Part shown: positions 31,262-42,988 of the stretch, piece by piece
Numbering within the stretch: position 1 is the stretch's first letter
How the letters are laid out: each line of letters opens with the position of its first letter
Assembly (NCBI GenBank): GCA_032622095.1
Contig: CP136069.1
Coordinates: forward strand, 46,104,194 to 46,168,193
DNA from: Siphonodentalium dalli
Taxonomy: Eukaryota > Mollusca > Scaphopoda > Gadilida > Siphonodentaliidae
Reading direction: 5' to 3'
Length of the DNA: 64,000 nucleotides
Program-made: the position numbers and the translations under genes
The notes under the pieces: model-generated
Databases searched by the model: none
The model's input: the letters and a program-made list of their open reading frames with translations, nothing else
Told to the model about the DNA's origin: nothing

Positions 31262-34200
31262 ATGAGTACAACAGATCAAAGTAATACAATCCGATATACA
31301 AGCTGGAATGTGCAAGGGATCCGTAAAATATTAGATATCCAGAATTTAGACACCAAATAGAGAGATATGAGTTTATAGAAACGTGGCATCAACATTCATC
31401 CGAAATTGATTTAGAAGGCTACGAAAATCTAAATTTAAGTCGTGGCAAGGGCAAGAAAAAAGGTGGTATCGCCTTTTATTTCCTCTCAAAATTCAAAAAG
31501 TACATGCGAAAAGTCTACACTGTAAACGAAGTAGCACTAATTGTTGAGTTCGATGGTAAATTACTTAACCAATCCACAAAAGTAATATTTGTATCATTGT
31601 ACATTCCTCCCAGCAATTCTAGCTTTTGGAAGACGAAAGATAAAGATGATGATATTTTTGAGTGTGTCGAGAAGGCATTAGCTCGGTACAAGAACAATGA
31701 ACTTTTAATTCTCGGCGGGGATTTTAATGCACGCACAGGTGAATTGCCAGACCACGTGGTATCTGACAGTTATCAGCACACGCCGCTCCCAGCTGATTAT
31801 ATAATAGACACGTGCCCTAATAGAGTCAGTATGGATAGCCGTGTAAACTCTTTTGGACGCCAGCTCATTACTCTTTGCCAAAGTAGTGGTATTCGTATAA
31901 TTAATGGACGATCTACAGGCGATCGACTTGGTCATTTCACAAGCTATCAATATAATGGGGCGAGCGTCGTTGATTATATCCTCATAACAGAGAGTTTTCT
32001 TTGTGCCGTTGATTACTTTAGCGTTAAACTTCCAACGGAATTCTCTGACCATTGTCAATTAGTTCTTCACTTAAAATATGATAATGAACGATGCCAATCA
32101 TCAAACAAATACACATATACCCGAATAAGAACACATCTTAAATGGGCAGATCATAGTGATGAGAAATTGCGTGACGTCATGCATAATACGTCCATGCGGG
32201 GACGCTTATCTAATTATAAAACGGATCCCTATCAGCACGATGTTTGCGGTGCCACAAATGCGACCAAAGACCTTATGCAAATAATAAAAGACGTGAACAT
32301 GTACGCATGTGCACGTAGGGTAGTCAAGAGGAAGAGAACACCGCGTAAAAGAAAGTGGTTCGATGGGCATTGTAGGGAACTTAAGCATGATCTCGTGAAC
32401 ATCATTAGCGATATGAGGAAGAACCCACTTGAAACAAACCTAAGAACACGATATCATGTGAAACGGAAAGCATACAAAAAGTCGCTTAAGACTAAACGAC
32501 GGGCATTTTACGCAAATATATATTGTAAACTAGATACGTTAGAGACAACCAACCCAAAACAATATTGGGAAATCATAACAAAAATGCGACAGAAACAGGT
32601 TTCCCAAAATGAACTTGATGCTGATAGATCAGTTGACTTCTTCACTAAGCTTTATTGTCCGGAACCTGATAACCCAGATTGTGGATTATCTTCGGTCATA
32701 TATAAATCTTCCAATCAATCTAGTAATAATGATATCATCACGACAGAGGAAGTACTTGGTGCTACACGAGAATTAAAAAACGGAAAGGCAATTGGACCCG
32801 ACCAAGTTTCTAACGAATTGCTTAAGTCGCTCGTTCCTTTGATGATTGATGAAATTGTAAAATTGTTTAACTTAATTCTAGAGACAGGACAGTATCCGAG
32901 TGAGTGGAGTGAATCTACCCTCACTTTAATTCATAAAAAAGGAGACAAAGTGATCCCAATAACTACCGGGCAATAGCAGTATCATCGTCGGTCGGTAAAT
33001 TGTTTAATAAAATAATTAATCGTCGGTTAATCGCGTTCTTGGATGTAAACAATATTATTAGCGAAAACCAATTTGGTTTTTCGAAAGGGAAGAGCACCAT
33101 TGATGGAGCGTTCGTTCTACACGCGGCCATACAAAAATACAAAGGATTGGGCAAGCCTCTATATGCTGCGTTCATAGATTTCAGAAAGGCGTTCGACACA
33201 GTTAACAGGCAAATACTTTAAAAAAAATTGAAATGCGTGGGGATTAAGGGACACATAATGCGGGTAATTCAGTCACTATATGACAATAGCTATTATATCA
33301 CCAAAACAAACAAAGAGTTGGGGCCTTCATGTTTGTTCACGATAGGTGTCAGACAAGGGTACATATTGTCGCCAAATTTGTTCAAAATCTTTATTGATGA
33401 CATTAAAAATGTGTTTGACAGTCCTTGCGATGCTGTCCGTATAGGCAATGATTCACTTAATCACATTTTATTCGCTGACGACCTATGTTTACTTTCGGAT
33501 ACTCCAAATGGGCTTCAGCGGTGTCTAAACAGACTAAATAGATACACGGAGACCAACAAACTCGCCGTGAACACTGATAAAACTAAATGTATGGTGTTTA
33601 GATCTAGGAAAGCTAAAACTTCACCAGACTTCACATTGGAAATCAAAAGTTGGAAAATGTCACTGAATACAACTATCTTGGAATTAAATTTAGTAATACT
33701 GGTAGATTCATACATGCAATGGAAGAGTTAAGTGCTAAAGGTCTCAAAGCAATGCATTCACTAATTAATGCATGTACAAAAGACGCACCGATTCCAATAT
33801 CGCCGTCTTTAAAACTCTTCGATAGATTAATTAAGCCGATACTGTTATATGGAAGCGAATTATGGGGCGTTGAAATAACCACTAAAAATCACGACCGCCT
33901 GCCATGTGAAAAGGTACACTTAAAATACTGTAAAAGGTTGCTCGGAGTCGGTACATTTTCTTCAAACAACGCTGTCCGCGCTGAGTTAGAGAGCCACCCA
34001 CTATTCATTGATGTGGCATGCAGACTTTCATCATATGTAATTAAGTTAATGTCACGGTCGGACTGTAATCTTCTCCGCAGTGCTGCGTTGGAACAACATA
34101 TGGCATCGGTTAAGAAATCAATCTTTAAAACGGCAGAATCACTGGGGTGGAATATTGCAGACCTCCAAAACGCTGGTCCCGTACTGGGTCAATTCAAAAG

Positions 34201-34700
34201 AAATCTTATTGAAGATTATTATATATATATTAGACAGAGTCTCACTGACGAATGTTCAAAAACGGGGAAGTAATAAGTTACGAACATACCGACTTTTCAA
34301 ACTTAAGTACGAAATAGAACCTTATCTTCTTCACACAACATCAATAGAAAATAGAATCGTTTCCACTAGACTGCGAATAAGTAATCATAAATTGGCTATT
34401 GAAAATGGATGCCACACACAACCGCCGACGGCAGTGGAACAAAGGTTTTGTATATTTTGTTCCGATAATGTTATTGAAGACGAAAAACATTTTCTTTTAG
34501 AGTGCAGCGCTTACCGCACACAACGTCTCGAGCTCACATACCTTATGAAGACACAGTTCTCAGACATTGAAAGCATGACCCAAACTGAACAGCTTGTCAA
34601 AATCTTATCCAACAATGTGTCAAATACATGCACTTCAATTTGTCATATGATCCGAAGATTATTCTCCGCACGTGATGTGCATCGTATCATAAATCAATGA
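31262..34700 (+). pseudogene. LINE endonuclease-RT ORF with several frameshifts and a stop
   Basis: The endonuclease starts at TSWNVQGIRK (31262 frame), which is broken near 31350. The 490-codon frame 31504-32976 then carries GGDFNARTG, VDYILI and SDH, followed by the linker and the start of the RT (NGKAIGPDQVSNELL). A 1-nt loss near 32950 shifts to 33000-33731. That frame contains FIDFRKAFDT, an in-frame TAA at 33219, GVRQGYILSP and FADD near 33473-33484. Further frameshifts near 33650 and 34250 lead to the thumb (33650-34273) and a C-terminal CxxC...H....C knuckle (CIFC, H, C) ending at 34700. The catalytic residues are present, but the copy cannot make one protein. Clade not assigned. Confidence 0.85.
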
Positions 34701-34862
34701 ACAAATACAGAATAGATGATCCATTGCACATTCAGCTTGACCCTATATTAATATCATTTATTATACTGTTCAATACACAATGTACAATTATATGTTATTA
34801 TGTATGCATACTGTCCTTATAAGGATGTTTTTGCCAATTAAACTTATCTATTATCTATTATT
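31262..34862 (+). mobile_element. Non-LTR retrotransposon (element 3), decayed, 5' end uncertain
   Basis: It runs from about the endonuclease start (ATG 31262) to a 3' tail of short repeats related to TATCTAT at 34839-34862, past the ORF stop at 34700. It lies between the two members of the inverted repeat pair. Just upstream, GTTATATTTAGTATG is duplicated in tandem (about 31089-31122). No target duplication could be assigned. Confidence 0.7.
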
Positions 34863-36999
34863 ATGGTATGGTATACACCAGAGACTCCCACGCTATATTT
34901 AATTTATTCAAGATACAACCTTGTGTTATTTATTGCCTATGTGGAGAATGCACACTCAGTGTATGACGATAATATGATTGGTGAATACTGATGTGGTCAA
35001 GATTAATCTTATGTACACAGCACCATTGGCATACTGGTCTTGTGGGCAGTGAGTTCCAAAAGCTGTACAACATAAAATGTTATCATACTCTAGTAGATCA
35101 TAGAGATAATTTGATCACAGCTTCATCAAATGCAGATACGTTGGGCTGCTGGTACAACGTAACGGTGTTATCATTACTTTCAATTATCATTCACACACAT
35201 TCAGATGACACGATCGAACCTTGCTTGAGTTTAGACATCAGCGTATACTGGGTATCGTTGATCATATGACCCTGAACTAACATGTTGTCAACAGCCTCTT
35301 CGTGCACATAGAACAATATGATTTCCGTGTGCAATACAATTATAGGGGATGCCACGAATCATAGTTTCACATGTACCAAAATATATGCCTGTGAACTGAC
35401 ATAGAACAAGTTGGTTGAATATATGTTAGCTCTAGTCATGGAAGTGTGGAAATTTGGACTATTCAGTGAAATATAAATCACACTATGGCGATTACTCCCG
35501 ATCGCTAGCAGTTGAGAAATTCCAAAGTATGCCCAAAACAATTGCTGCTTGGAAGCAATATTTGCGGAGAAAATCGGGTCACGGTGGAATAATCTTGAAT
35601 ATACACAGGAACAAGCTAGGCTATCAGTTTCTCTGAATCAGTTCGCCCATGGCACATCCGAAATTAGGGCGAGCTAAATCAATTGTGGTCACAACACAGG
35701 GCATAATAATTATGACACTGAAACCAAATGACAAGCTCTCCATTATGGTAATATATTGCATACTCAACGATAAGTGGTGATCGAAAACGTTTCTGGAATG
35801 AGACTGGGTTTAGGAACAGTTACAGCTCTATGACTTAATGTTTTATACTAATTGTATCTGATTATAACAGCGTTTGTTGTTTTCATATCTGAACCTCTGT
35901 CAATGATGTTTGTGAAATATACACGTTCCTGACTAAATGATGGTATTCAACTGTATTGCACGTCCGGTTATAAAAGATCGCGGTAGATATAACAGACAAA
36001 TTTACCAGGAGAAAGCTGGCAACTTTGAAGATTCAACATGAGTATACATGTATGGTTTTGAGGGCCATTGTATATAATGCAAGCATCACAGTTGGACCCA
36101 GTCTCCACTATATGGATACCATGGTTTTGCTAAATTATATTTTCCGACCCAGTACTCCACACTTGGTGTAGACGCATGCGTACTGTGTAGATAAGCAAAT
36201 AACTCTCACCAGAACACATTTATGCATGTGGTGGGACGTATCAGACCCACGAAGACTAGAGTGCAGATAAAAGAAAAAAACTCAAACCGTACGTCCTTCA
36301 AGTGAAGCATGAGTTCGGCCCGTACTCTTTCGAGGGTTGGTGATAGTTGCTTATGATGGGTGATCATGTTTGATGCTATCTCAATGTTCTGAAAACGCTC
36401 AATGTGAACAACAATCAGCCACCTAACATTAATCGGAAGTAAGTACAGCTTTCTATGAACTATTTACCATAATCAAGAATGTTACCAGCAAAAGTTAATT
36501 GACTATTAATTATTTGTTTGGTTGTTTCAGTCGATAGACCATATCACGACTAATACACCATTCCCGCAGCCAGATTGTATTGAACTTTGATCAGAATTGT
36601 TTTTATTTGATGATGATTTAATTCCTTAGCAGAGGCGCGAACTGGATTGTTTCTATAGTGAAATGTCAATATTTGGCTCACTGCTTATAACCGTAAATAA
36701 TGCCTTAGTACGTATACGGCTATATACTGATTTTGGCAGCGATTTTGAACACTACTTTAGCTATTACAAAACAAATTCAATTGTGTGTCACCAATTTAAC
36801 ACTTTTGATACATTTGCCGCTATTTTGACTGTCATGATTCATTATATAGACCATCTCAAATTTTCAAGCACCTATGAGATTGAATTATATAGGTAATAGC
36901 CTGTGCTTAACTCTTCGTTTCACATTACAATTTGGCTAGACACACAAAGTTATACAAAGATAAATTTGTTCAGGGATTGAAATGGACTGATACCAAAGA
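34863..36999. other. Long gene-free stretch
   Basis: About 2.1 kb without a recognisable gene. The segment 36805-36945 is a diverged direct copy of 37098-37220 (both contain TTTGCCGC-ATTTTGACTG and GAGATTGA/CA blocks), so the right-hand inverted repeat begins with a local tandem duplication. The rest shows nothing. Confidence 0.45.
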
Positions 37000-37656
37000 A
37001 GTAACAAGTTTAATGTATCCAATGCAGATTAATCAACTTCACGCATCAACCACAACATCTAAACGAATAAGGACGAAACATAGAATTTTCTATAAATTTG
37101 CCGCCATTTTGACTGCCATCATAAACCATAGTAACCATTTCAGACCCTAATGAGATTGCATTTTATTGGTAATACTTCCACTGGCTTATCTCCTTCGGAT
37201 CTGCTCATTTCATATTAAAATGTGACTAGAAACCGATTGTGAGTTTTCGAAAAAATGTCATACTACGTTGATTTAAACAAAATAATTAAGGATTGGTAGT
37301 AGCTGCGCAAATAATCAGAGGACATAAATAATAGGAAAACAAACAACAATTTGTCGTCAGTTCCAAACAGTAGAAACGGATACAGAAGATATGAGTGAAA
37401 ATGTGTCTATTTTCCAATTCAGGTCACCGTTTTGGCAGCCATCTTGCCATTGGAGAACCACCTTTTCCTGCAAAATGCTGTACACTGTAATAGCATCCCA
37501 ATAATGGATACATTTGTATACATTGTATGAGATAGTGTCTCCAACAAAATGTATTAAACTGAGTTAGTTCATATTTTGTCACGGTGACACGTCGGCCATG
37601 TTGGACGCCATCTTGGATTATAGGAAATGCTCAAGGGTGTGAACTCCACTGTGAGT
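37000..37656 (-). repeat. Inverted repeat pair, right copy (partner 30384-31010)
   Basis: The reverse complement is collinear with 30384-31010 and includes CATGTTGGACGCCATCTTGG at about 37596-37615. The pair brackets element 3. The copies may simply be two insertions of one dispersed family. Confidence 0.7.
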
Positions 37657-38608
37657 CAAGCCATATTTCCGACTAAATTCTGAAAAAATATTCATAATTT
37701 AGCTGTGGTTAAGTAGTCGATTATTTAGGGCATTACTATATCAATACGCCAATATCCAGGATTACTATTTTATGTAACCTCTGACTTCACATGTATATCA
37801 AAATTCCATGAACAATCTACAGTTGAACATCATTTTGTCACAGTATCACAGTGTGTGGTTGACAAATTAGAGGAACTAATAATGATTAGATTTTATCACA
37901 GAAAGAATTTCAAACTGTGTGCTTGAATTTTGTTTATTTCCAATGACGAATGTTTGGTGTCCTATGAGAACCATGCACAACTTTTGTCGAACTCTTCAGA
38001 TGATTAACACTGCCATCGAATCAGCGTATCCCAATGCAGCAGTTGCTGAAATATAAAGACACATTCTGAATATTTGTCACAAATTTCTGGGGACTATAGA
38101 AATGAGTGGTGACCGTCTGTCCGTCCGTCTGCTCGAAACGCGTGCTGTCCGGATGATAACTTGAATAATATTTGATATAATTTTCTGATGGAGCTATGCA
38201 CCTTTTCGAATTAGAATTTGCTGATTATTTTGTTCTTGGGCGATAAATTAATTTGTCCAATTGTTTTTCAAATTTGGTACGTGCATTATTAATCATATGG
38301 AAACACAGGTCAAGTGCAAATTTGGGTCCGGTCATTATGATTGACGGAGTTGGCCCCATATCGACTTGGAATTTGCTGATTCTTTTAATGTCCGGACGGT
38401 ATCTATATTGTTAGTGTTATATTGTTGCCTTACAATTTAGATCGTGGATTAAATCACGTGAAAATACAGGTAAAGGTCAAATTTGAATGTGGTCCGATAA
38501 CTATTTCCTAGGTTATGTCCATTTATGATTGAAATAAGTTGATTATTATGATGTCCGGATAATAACTTGGGTTGTTGTGAAATAATACATAGACGATATA
38601 TAGTACAT
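37657..38608. other. Gene-free stretch
   Basis: A GTCTGTCCGTCCGTCTG microsatellite-like patch lies near 38117. Low-level internal repetition of TGTCCGGAT...AACTTG words occurs at 38145-38165, 38390-38400 and 38550-38570, suggesting an old repeat. No ORF of note. Confidence 0.4.
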
Positions 38609-38724
38609 GGTTTGTTTGACATTAGGCCTGATATCAAACCGAGGTAACCTCTTATCAGCCTGAGACCTCAGGCTGACATGAGATTACCGAGGGATGATAT
38701 CAGGCCAATAATATCAAACTAAAC
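38609..38724. repeat. 116-bp imperfect palindrome (foldback)
   Basis: The left arm contains GGCCTGATATCA, CGAGGTAACCTC and CAGCCTGAG. The right arm contains CAGGCTGACATGAGATTACC and TGATATCAGGCC in inverted order, ending ATATCAAACTAAAC against GTTTGTTTGACAT. The centre is GAGACCTC. It is a foldback-type element or hairpin MITE. Non-coding. Confidence 0.75.
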
Positions 38725-38890
38725 CAGTGAAATATCGACAAGTCTTTCGAATGAGTGACGTCACACAAATCGACGTCTACATATTTTTTAGCAGACTCGG
38801 AACTCACTTCGTCCGAATTTGTCGCCTATAATTCGAATTTGAAATGTACGATTTCGACGAGCGTGTTAGCAGTGAGATAGAGTTAAGGCA

Positions 38891-38978
38891 TGTCGTAAAA
38901 CCATATTACTCAGATTTGTTATGTGGTAAAATGATATTACTCGGATTGGTGATGTCGTAAAATGATATTACTCGGTTT
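38891..38978 (+). repeat. 31-bp tandem repeat, 2.8 copies
   Basis: TGTCGTAAAATGATATTACT followed by CGGATTGGTGA repeats from 38891, 38922 and 38953 with a few substitutions. Each unit holds TGATATTACTC. Confidence 0.8.
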
Positions 38979-39640
38979 AAGGGCAAATTGAAGCGATATT
39001 CACCTAGTTCGATAAGCAGTTCTGGGCAGAAGTACCATATCAAATATAATGTATGTATAACATACACAGTTCGCAGTGATTGGCGCACATTAATTTCCAC
39101 AATGTCGCCCTGTGTTCAACTCATCGGCGTGTACGTACATGTACATGTATATAGAGCGCATGCGCCGGTATCGCACACGGTGCTTACGCGCCAATCATAT
39201 TTCTAAAGCAACCAATGTTTTCAAGTTTTACAATCTATAAACCTCTCAATTAAGTCAACGAATACACTGAAAGAAAATCCGTGTAACCATCATCGTAGGT
39301 GTATCAGGGCGACCTATTTGCCCATAATATTCCGACACACTTAGCATATTTTATAAAAATGTTTGTTAATGTGTCAGATAGCACGGCTCTTTTTTCTCAT
39401 ATTGGCTCAGATGTGTCAACTGTTTTTAGTAAAGCTCACTAGTGTGTCATATCGCTCGATTCCGTGTCATCTGATCCATTCCAATTATTTCGAAGAACCA
39501 CATCTTGATTTTGTGATACAGAGAGAACAGATATATTTTATTATGGAAATGCACAACTGTTCCAAATAAAATATGTTTTGCAGGTACGTGCACCAGATGA
39601 TCCAATGGGAATTTCCCTTGCGTAACAACTAACTTTTTTT
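38979..39640. other. Stretch with nothing firmly recognised
   Basis: It may include the 3' untranslated end of the minus-strand LINE that follows. GTACGTACATGTACATGTAT near 39131 is a short palindromic microsatellite. No gene. Confidence 0.4.
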
Positions 39641-42096
39641 TCATTGAATACCAGGATCTAATAGTAATTGAAGGCACGATAATATAGTCACCCTTTGGTT
39701 GGTCCAAACATTGCTCATTCCGAGGTTATTTAGAGTGTCTCGTATTCCAATAATCCACGGATTGTTAAAAACATTATTATCAAACAACTTGTACATGCAA
39801 TAATACAGATTAAGTGGTATTCTATTGGTTGGCATACTGACAAGCTTAGCCCAATATGTTAAGTAACGCAATTTTATTTTTATAGCTATTGGGCACATTC
39901 CAAGTTCGCCGTATACAAAGGACTTTTAAGACAAATTTCAAGAACCACAACTCAAACTTTTCAAAGCAGGTAAGGTTTTCGTGACCCCAAAGTTCTGCAC
40001 CATATGTTATGATTGGTATAATTGATTTTCATATATTTCTAGGATACTTTGTACAGTGAGTTTGTGACACCTAGCTTTGTTCAGAAGTGCATATGCTGCA
40101 CTTTTTGCGTGTTGGTACCTGGTATTTCTCTCAAGGGCAAAAGATCCGTTCTTGTGAAAATTTATTCCAAGATATTTGTAGCTATCAACTAAATCAATCT
40201 CCTGACCATTTATATTAAATGGGGGTGTGGTACATTTCGGCTTTCTTCCGAAAATTATAATTTTTGTTTTTGATATGTTGACTCTGAGTTTTCACTTTAA
40301 ACAATAATTGGAGAAAGTGGCAAGGGCCTGTTGCAAGCCTTCTCGTGTATTTGATATCAGAACTGTGCCGTCTGCATATATCAGTAGACTCAATTTAAGT
40401 AAAATACCAGTTTCATATCCGCTAAGCTTGTCTATAGTAATGCCATTAAAATTATGAGAATTTAAGTAATGTTCAAGATCATTCACATATATAGCATAAA
40501 GCAGAGGGGAGAGTTTGTCTCCCTGTTTTAGGCCAATATGACTGGGAAAGTAGCATGATTCTTCGTCATTTAGACGCATACATAGTTTCAGACCGCCATA
40601 TAGCGATGTTATTACATTTAGAGCGTATCCTTCGATTTTGTGTGCAAGAAGTTTAGTCCAGAGACTGGCCCTATGAACGCAATCGAATGCTTTAGAGAAA
40701 TCGATAAAAGCGCAATATAAATGTTTCTTATTTGCTTTAAACAAATATATGAGAGAGTATAAAGAGTATGCATGGTCGATTGTTGAGTAGCCTTTTCGAA
40801 AACCAGCTTGGGCTTCCGTTTGTAAACAATTACTATCTAGGAAAAGATCAATTCGTTGGTTGATTATACTTGTGAACAACTTTGAGAGACAACTCATAAG
40901 TGTTATTTTCCGATAATTATCCGGGTCAAGATTATCTCCCTTTCTCTTAAAAATCGGGCGAATAATGCCAATTTTCCAGTCATGTGTCACAAAACCTGTG
41001 GAGAAAATCAGGTTAAAATATTTCAATAAAACATTTTTAAATAAATCAAACGAACGTTTTATATAATCAGTTGTTATTGAATCATAGCCCGCAGATTCCC
41101 CCGACTTATGTTTTTTGACTGACATTTCGAGTTCTTCCATAGTGATATGTGCGCTCAAGTAAGTACAGTCGATGTCATTTGGGAAGCGGGGTAATTCTAC
41201 TGTTTCTACATGGCTGACTGTGTCGGGATTACTATCAAGGAGGTTTCCTTCGTTCTTGTAATAGTCATGGAATTCCGCACAAGTAGGGGAGGGTTTGACG
41301 TTACCGCCCGGGTCAAGTTCTCTGATTAACTTCCAGAAATCTTTGCTAGAATGGGGTCGTAGTTTGTGAATTTTAGTGCTAACTGTTTTTAAATGCCTTA
41401 GTCTACTAAGCTGTAACACCCGTTTATAATTTCGGCGATATTCTAACATAACTAATTTATTTAGACTGCTTGGTCGAGTCTTAAAAGTTCTATGGGTTCT
41501 TCGATATTTCGTCCGCGCAGCCCGACAGTCGTTTGCAAACCACGGTTGTTTTGTTTTCGTGCGTTTACGGTTATTGTCGGAATGTTTTGTTTTGACGGGA
41601 GCAGCGCACTCGGCAGCATTGGCTTTTGTTGCCGCCACGGTCAGCAGGTCAGTGATCGAATTGGACAAAAAGTTAATATCGGATTGTTGCACCGTGCAGA
41701 AAAGAATGTGGTCAATCTCGCGCTGAATACGAATCATTGTGCTAGTGTCGATATTCCGATTGAATGATTCAGCTAACTTGCTGTCCCATTTTCTAATCAT
41801 TGGCTTTCGGTTGGCTGATATGCGGAGCCTCTGTGTGGCGGGGCGTTGTTTGGGCGGGCGGGGCTTCTCACTGGTAACGGTGGTCTGAGTACAGAAGTTC
41901 AATAAAACACCTGAGTGGGCATCTGAATAAAGTTGATTGGGCTCATCAATGAACAAAGAAGTAATATGTCTCGCAAACATTGGTGAACAAATGGCGTAGT
42001 CGACCACGCTTACCCCCTTGCATGTGCACTGTGCTGATCATATGTGCTGATTGAGCACCCAATTTACCATTGAGTATGATTAGTTCTCTATCTGCG
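39641..42096 (-). pseudogene. LINE endonuclease-RT fragment (element 4), 5'-truncated, RT site YADG
   Basis: Only the end of the endonuclease is left: RELIILNGK..HMQG near 42090-42020, then a 1-nt frameshift into SVVDYAICSP. The frame 42007-40292 (571 codons) covers the linker and RT, with KSGESAGYDSI, FIDFSKAFD, LKQGDKLSPLLY and, at residues 544-547, YADG (Gly codon 40367-40369, GGC for GAC). The second catalytic Asp is lost. An in-frame stop at about 40292 is followed in the same frame by KLRVNISKTKIIIFG and SYKYLGINF, and an open piece of the C-terminal region lies at 39898-39641. The copy is certainly inactive. It is cut off upstream where the plus-strand family-1 element begins. Confidence 0.85.
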
Positions 42097-42894
42097 ACGG
42101 CGGAACCTGAGTCAAAACCAACTGAAACTGATGACCGCATAGAGTCAAAGTGTGTGGACAAACTGAATATAAAACTAAACAAATTCTCACGAGAGATTGC
42201 CGGTCTTTTCCAGGACTTCACCACTCATACTATGAATGGAATTAATAATAGATTAAACCACATGTACAACCAACAGCAGATGTTTAATCAACAGTTACTT
42301 ACTGCTAGTCCCAACAAAGTTGTTACCAGCAGCCCAATCAACCAGGACACTAAGTCCTATAACTCTATTCCAGTTGACGACTTCGAGGAGTCGTACATCG
42401 ACCGCACATATGCTGAGGTCACTCGAACTGTAAATACAGGACAAGGCAATAATTCGAGAGAGAGAAATAACACAAACACTATTAATCAAAAGCCACCCCC
42501 AACGACTTATGAAAATGACGACAATCTCCAACAACGTCGCCCTAACGTTCAACACCACAGGAGGCACGGGTCGCCACCAAGTGATAGTCATACGGAAAAT
42601 TCAATGCGCAGCAAACACAACACGCCGATAAATACAATCCGAGTATTTGTCGGTAACTTGCGCGACAGTGTTACTCCAGAAGCAATTCAGGACTATCGCA
42701 CCGACGCCGGCGTTCGCTTCTCAATTGTTCGCATGGTGCATAGTAGGAAAGAACATACTGTTTCTGCCAGAATAAACATACACGAAGATGACATGACAAA
42801 AGTAATCAATAAGAACTTCTGGCCACGTCAAGTATTATGTCGACTCTGGCTTTCTCAAAATGATAGACGACAAACCCAGTATAATGGGAATTGA
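42076..42894 (+). CDS. Family-1 LINE ORF1 protein (RNA-binding-like), copy a, 272 aa
   Basis: Chosen start is ATG 42076, with an upstream in-frame stop at 42052. The N-terminal third is charged and may form a short coiled coil (IESKCVDKLNIKLNKFSREI). The middle is Asn/Gln-rich and probably disordered. The last ~85 residues form an RRM-like or Baculo_FP-like fold: IRVFVGNLRDSVTPEAIQDY, VRMVHSRKEH, then ARINI and FWPRQ. Such ORF1 proteins bind LINE RNA and act with ORF2 in the RNP. The same C-terminal block occurs, truncated, at 50769 and 56576. ORF2 follows after 94 nt. Confidence 0.75.
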   Translation: MISSLSATAEPESKPTETDDRIESKCVDKLNIKLNKFSREIAGLFQDFTTHTMNGINNRLNHMYNQQQMFNQQLLTASPNKVVTSSPINQDTKSYNSIPVDDFEESYIDRTYAEVTRTVNTGQGNNSRERNNTNTINQKPPPTTYENDDNLQQRRPNVQHHRRHGSPPSDSHTENSMRSKHNTPINTIRVFVGNLRDSVTPEAIQDYRTDAGVRFSIVRMVHSRKEHTVSARINIHEDDMTKVINKNFWPRQVLCRLWLSQNDRRQTQYNGN

Positions 42895-42988
42895 ACATAT
42901 AATTATGTCATATGGGTTATGCTACTCTGGCTTCTTTTTCTTGTTATACCTCATTGTACTCATGGTGTATATCTTACTGTAATTGACA

